The notes under the pieces are model-generated. The model was not told the origin of the DNA. It did no database searches and saw only the letters and a list, made by a program, of their open reading frames with translations. 64,000 bases of DNA from CAIJMU01 sp035530275 (lineage in GTDB: Bacteria > Spirochaetota > Spirochaetia > Treponematales > Rectinemataceae): NCBI GenBank assembly GCA_035530275.1, contig DATKVC010000010.1:1-64000 (forward strand), read 5' to 3'. The first letter of the stretch is position 1. Each line of letters opens with the position of its first letter. A program made the translations under genes and the position numbers. Positions 62,233 through 64,000 of the stretch are shown here, in pieces.

Positions 62233-63043
62233 GCGCGTCATCCTCCCTTTCGCGCGCCGCCCCCGAGTCATGGCGACCGAGGACGCGTGGATTTCCTGCT
62301 AGGCCGCTCGCGAGGAATCCCGCTATGCCTCCTATGCCGCAGGAGCCGAGCATTCCCGTCCTGTGGTCCTCGAGCATGGATTCCCAGTCGCCCGATTGGA
62401 TGCGGCCGACCAGGCGCTCCGAGCGAATCGAACTCTCCTCGGGGCTTTGCGCGAATTCCAGATCGGAAGAAATGACAAAAAGCGTTGTAGCCTTCCTCTT
62501 TCCGAAGACGAGGCCGAGGCCCGAGGCGAGGGACCTTGCGAGAGCGGGGCTCGGCTGTCCGACGAGGAGGGGCAAGATCGGCACACCCGGAAAGAGCCGT
62601 GCGACAAAGGGGAGCTGGACCTCGATGGAATGTTCCTCGAGATGGGGGATGTCGCTTTGCGCGTAGAAGGTGCCGCAATCCATGAATTCGGCGACGCAGC
62701 GCCTATCGACATCGATGCTGCCGAAGGGCCCCTCGAAGCTCAGCGACTCGGGCAACCAGAGTGCCGATTCCGTCGCCCGATGCCAGGGTCCGATGAGGAC
62801 GATGCGGGACAATTTTCGATTCCGGCAGGCGTTCCATGAAAGGGCGGAAAGGTCCCCTGAGTACTCGAGACTCGCGTGAGGCGAGAGTATCGCCGCCGCG
62901 GAACCATCGGCCTCCGAGGCCTTCGACGCCGCCGCAGCGAGGAGGCGGTCCACGTCTCTTGATAGCTGGGCTGGATCGTCATCATAAAAGATGCCCGCCC
63001 AGGTGGCTTCGCGCACTTTCCTGTTGCCCTCTTTGTCGGCCAT
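62201..63043 (-). CDS. amrB: MEMO1-family protein (AmmeMemoRadiSam system protein B)
   Basis: The 280-residue product resembles nonheme iron dioxygenase-like MEMO proteins. Candidate metal or active-site residues seen are His in SPHASLEYSG and GPWHRATE and Cys in LGSCGIGG, matching the His, His, Cys set described for human MEMO1. The ATG at 63043 is chosen because it lies seven bases after a TATACT -10; a GTG two codons earlier is the alternative. It is paired with AMMECR1 just downstream. No radical-SAM partner is present in this window, so the system is incomplete here or the third gene lies elsewhere. Confidence 0.85.
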   Translation of the reverse strand: MADKEGNRKVREATWAGIFYDDDPAQLSRDVDRLLAAAASKASEADGSAAAILSPHASLEYSGDLSALSWNACRNRKLSRIVLIGPWHRATESALWLPESLSFEGPFGSIDVDRRCVAEFMDCGTFYAQSDIPHLEEHSIEVQLPFVARLFPGVPILPLLVGQPSPALARSLASGLGLVFGKRKATTLFVISSDLEFAQSPEESSIRSERLVGRIQSGDWESMLEDHRTGMLGSCGIGGIAGFLASGLAGNPRVLGRHDSGAAREREDDAHGEYAAIAFD

Positions 63044-63050
63044 ACTCACC

Positions 63051-63078
63051 AGTATAGGCTTTGTCCCCCGGGTCGCAA
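63051..63078 (-). promoter_or_regulatory. promoter of the MEMO-AMMECR1 pair, probably leaderless
   Basis: On the minus strand TTGCGA (63078-63073), a 16-base spacer and TATACT (63056-63051) lie seven bases before the ATG at 63043. No Shine-Dalgarno is present. Confidence 0.5.
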
Positions 63079-63095
63079 GTGAAAGGATGGTTTAG

Positions 63096-64000
63096 GTGAA
63101 GGCGCTCATTGTGGACGACGAGAGAGGCCTGAGTTCCTCCCTTGTCGAATTCCTCGCTCTGGATGATATTGAGGCCCTTTCCGCGGCCACTGCCGCCGAG
63201 GCCCTCGGGCTTCTCGGAGAAACCACCTTCGACGTCGTGGTTTCGGATCTGAGGATGCCGGGCATGGACGGCATCGGTCTTCTATCCCGGATCAGGGAGC
63301 TTGGACTCGGTCTCCCCTTCATCATGATGTCAGCCCACGGCGAGGTGAAGGATGCCGTCGCGGCGATGAAAGGCGGGGCCTGGGACTACCTGGTCAAACC
63401 CTTCGACCCCGAAGAACTCCTCCTTCGGATTCGAAAGGCCGTCGCCGAACGCCGGGCCCTCGACAAGCTGGCCGTCGGCATGCGCGGAACCGCGGACCGC
63501 GGCGGTCTCGTCGGGGATAGCTCGGTTATGGTCGCGGTGCGCAGGCTCATCGCCAAGGCCGCCCCGAGCCCGGCTACCATCCTTTTGACCGGGGAGAGCG
63601 GCACAGGCAAGGAAGTGGCGGCGCGCAGCATTCACAGCCTGTCCGGAAGGGAAGGGCCCTTCGTGGCCGTTAATATAGGCGCCCTTCCCGAAACCCTCCT
63701 CGAAAGCGAGCTCTTCGGCCATGAGAAGGGAGCCTTCACGGGGGCCGACGCCCGAAGGCCGGGCCTTTTCGAGGCAGCGCAGGGCGGCACCCTCTTCCTC
63801 GACGAGATAGGCGAACTCCCCCTTCACCTTCAAGTCAAACTCCTCCGAGCCATCCAGGAGCGGAAGGTGCAGCGCCTCGGCTCCTCGACGAGCATTCCCG
63901 TCGACGTGCGCTTTCTCGCGGCGACGAATCGCGATCTCGAAGTCGAGGTCAAGGCCGGGCGTTTCCGAGAAGACCTGTATTACCGGATCGATGTCGTGCG
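63096..64000 (+). CDS. NtrC-family sigma-54-dependent response regulator (3' end outside window)
   Basis: The first 301 residues are visible. The receiver domain has acidic residues VDDE at the start, phospho-acceptor Asp51 in VVVSDLRMPGMDG and Lys in VKPFDPEEL. The AAA+ domain has Walker A TGESGTGKEVAAR (near residue 165), the sigma-54-contacting GAFTGA loop (near residue 211) and Walker B GTLFLDEIGELP. A helix-turn-helix domain should follow outside the window. GTG 63096 is preceded by AAAGGA with eight-base spacing. It is divergent from the MEMO gene by about 50 bases. The partner kinase and target promoters are not visible here. Confidence 0.93.
   Translation, partial: MKALIVDDERGLSSSLVEFLALDDIEALSAATAAEALGLLGETTFDVVVSDLRMPGMDGIGLLSRIRELGLGLPFIMMSAHGEVKDAVAAMKGGAWDYLVKPFDPEELLLRIRKAVAERRALDKLAVGMRGTADRGGLVGDSSVMVAVRRLIAKAAPSPATILLTGESGTGKEVAARSIHSLSGREGPFVAVNIGALPETLLESELFGHEKGAFTGADARRPGLFEAAQGGTLFLDEIGELPLHLQVKLLRAIQERKVQRLGSSTSIPVDVRFLAATNRDLEVEVKAGRFREDLYYRIDVV

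Noticed and set aside
63060..63095. Possible sigma-54 promoter between the MEMO gene and the NtrC-type regulator
   Set aside because: No GG-N10-GC element with the usual TGGCAC/TTGCA context is visible on either strand.

Overview
The window looks like a chromosomal segment of a high-GC free-living or host-associated spirochaete (Spirochaetota, Treponema/Spirochaeta-like). This is inferred from gene content: a giant GreA carrying about 750 extra N-terminal residues, a double-membrane assembly set (TamB, BamA, Skp, LptF/LptG), pyruvate phosphate dikinase, a FemAB ligase, several Treponema-type secreted TPR/hypothetical proteins, and a dTMP kinase with a GSGTTTQ P-loop. Coding density is very high. 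No tRNA, rRNA, CRISPR, prophage or insertion sequence is visible. The only mobile element is the 3' end of a group II intron at the left edge.

Layout. 1-140 is the intron tail (domains V and VI). 326-6155 holds yebC, ruvC, a COG2509-type flavoprotein, ruvA, ruvB and queA (transcription control, Holliday-junction resolution, queuosine). 6181-7527 holds a membrane-anchored hypothetical gene and tmk on the minus strand. 7653-15021 is an outer-membrane biogenesis operon (tamB, bamA, skp). 15083-19145 holds a STAS protein, mutS and comF. 19181-30838 is a long translation/RNA operon (rimP, nusA, infB, rbfA, truB, ribF, rpsO, pnp, an M16 peptidase, dut), with a strong promoter and an intrinsic terminator in its leader. 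It runs on through lptF, lptG, tgt and a HEAT-repeat protein to 35943. 35937-41694 is a minus-strand operon (TPR protein, fused GreA, VWA protein). 41992-45835 is rpe followed by three secreted or membrane proteins. 45919-50201 is minus-strand: ppdK with a lysine-rich tail and an unrecognised protein. 50271-53806 is a degenerate M28-like membrane protein and dinB. 53800-58093 is a DUF503 gene and a very large exported protein. 58184-64000 is metG, femAB, the AMMECR1/MEMO pair and the start of an NtrC-type regulator.

Most genes sit in tight co-directional operons with 1-4 bp ATGA/GTGA/TGATG overlaps and good Shine-Dalgarno sequences. The first genes of several transcription units instead have a -10 hexamer only 6-9 bases before the start codon, which suggests leaderless mRNAs. 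The most interesting regulatory structure is the leader before rimP-nusA-infB. It has a consensus promoter, a perfect intrinsic terminator, and an upstream segment that can pair with the terminator's 5' arm, that is, an attenuator. Unusual proteins include PPDK with a histone-H1-like tail, IF-2 with a 280-residue Gly/Tyr/Pro/Arg domain, NusA with a C-terminal zinc ribbon, an FAD-synthetase-type RibF without its kinase domain, and a TPR gene without a conventional start codon.
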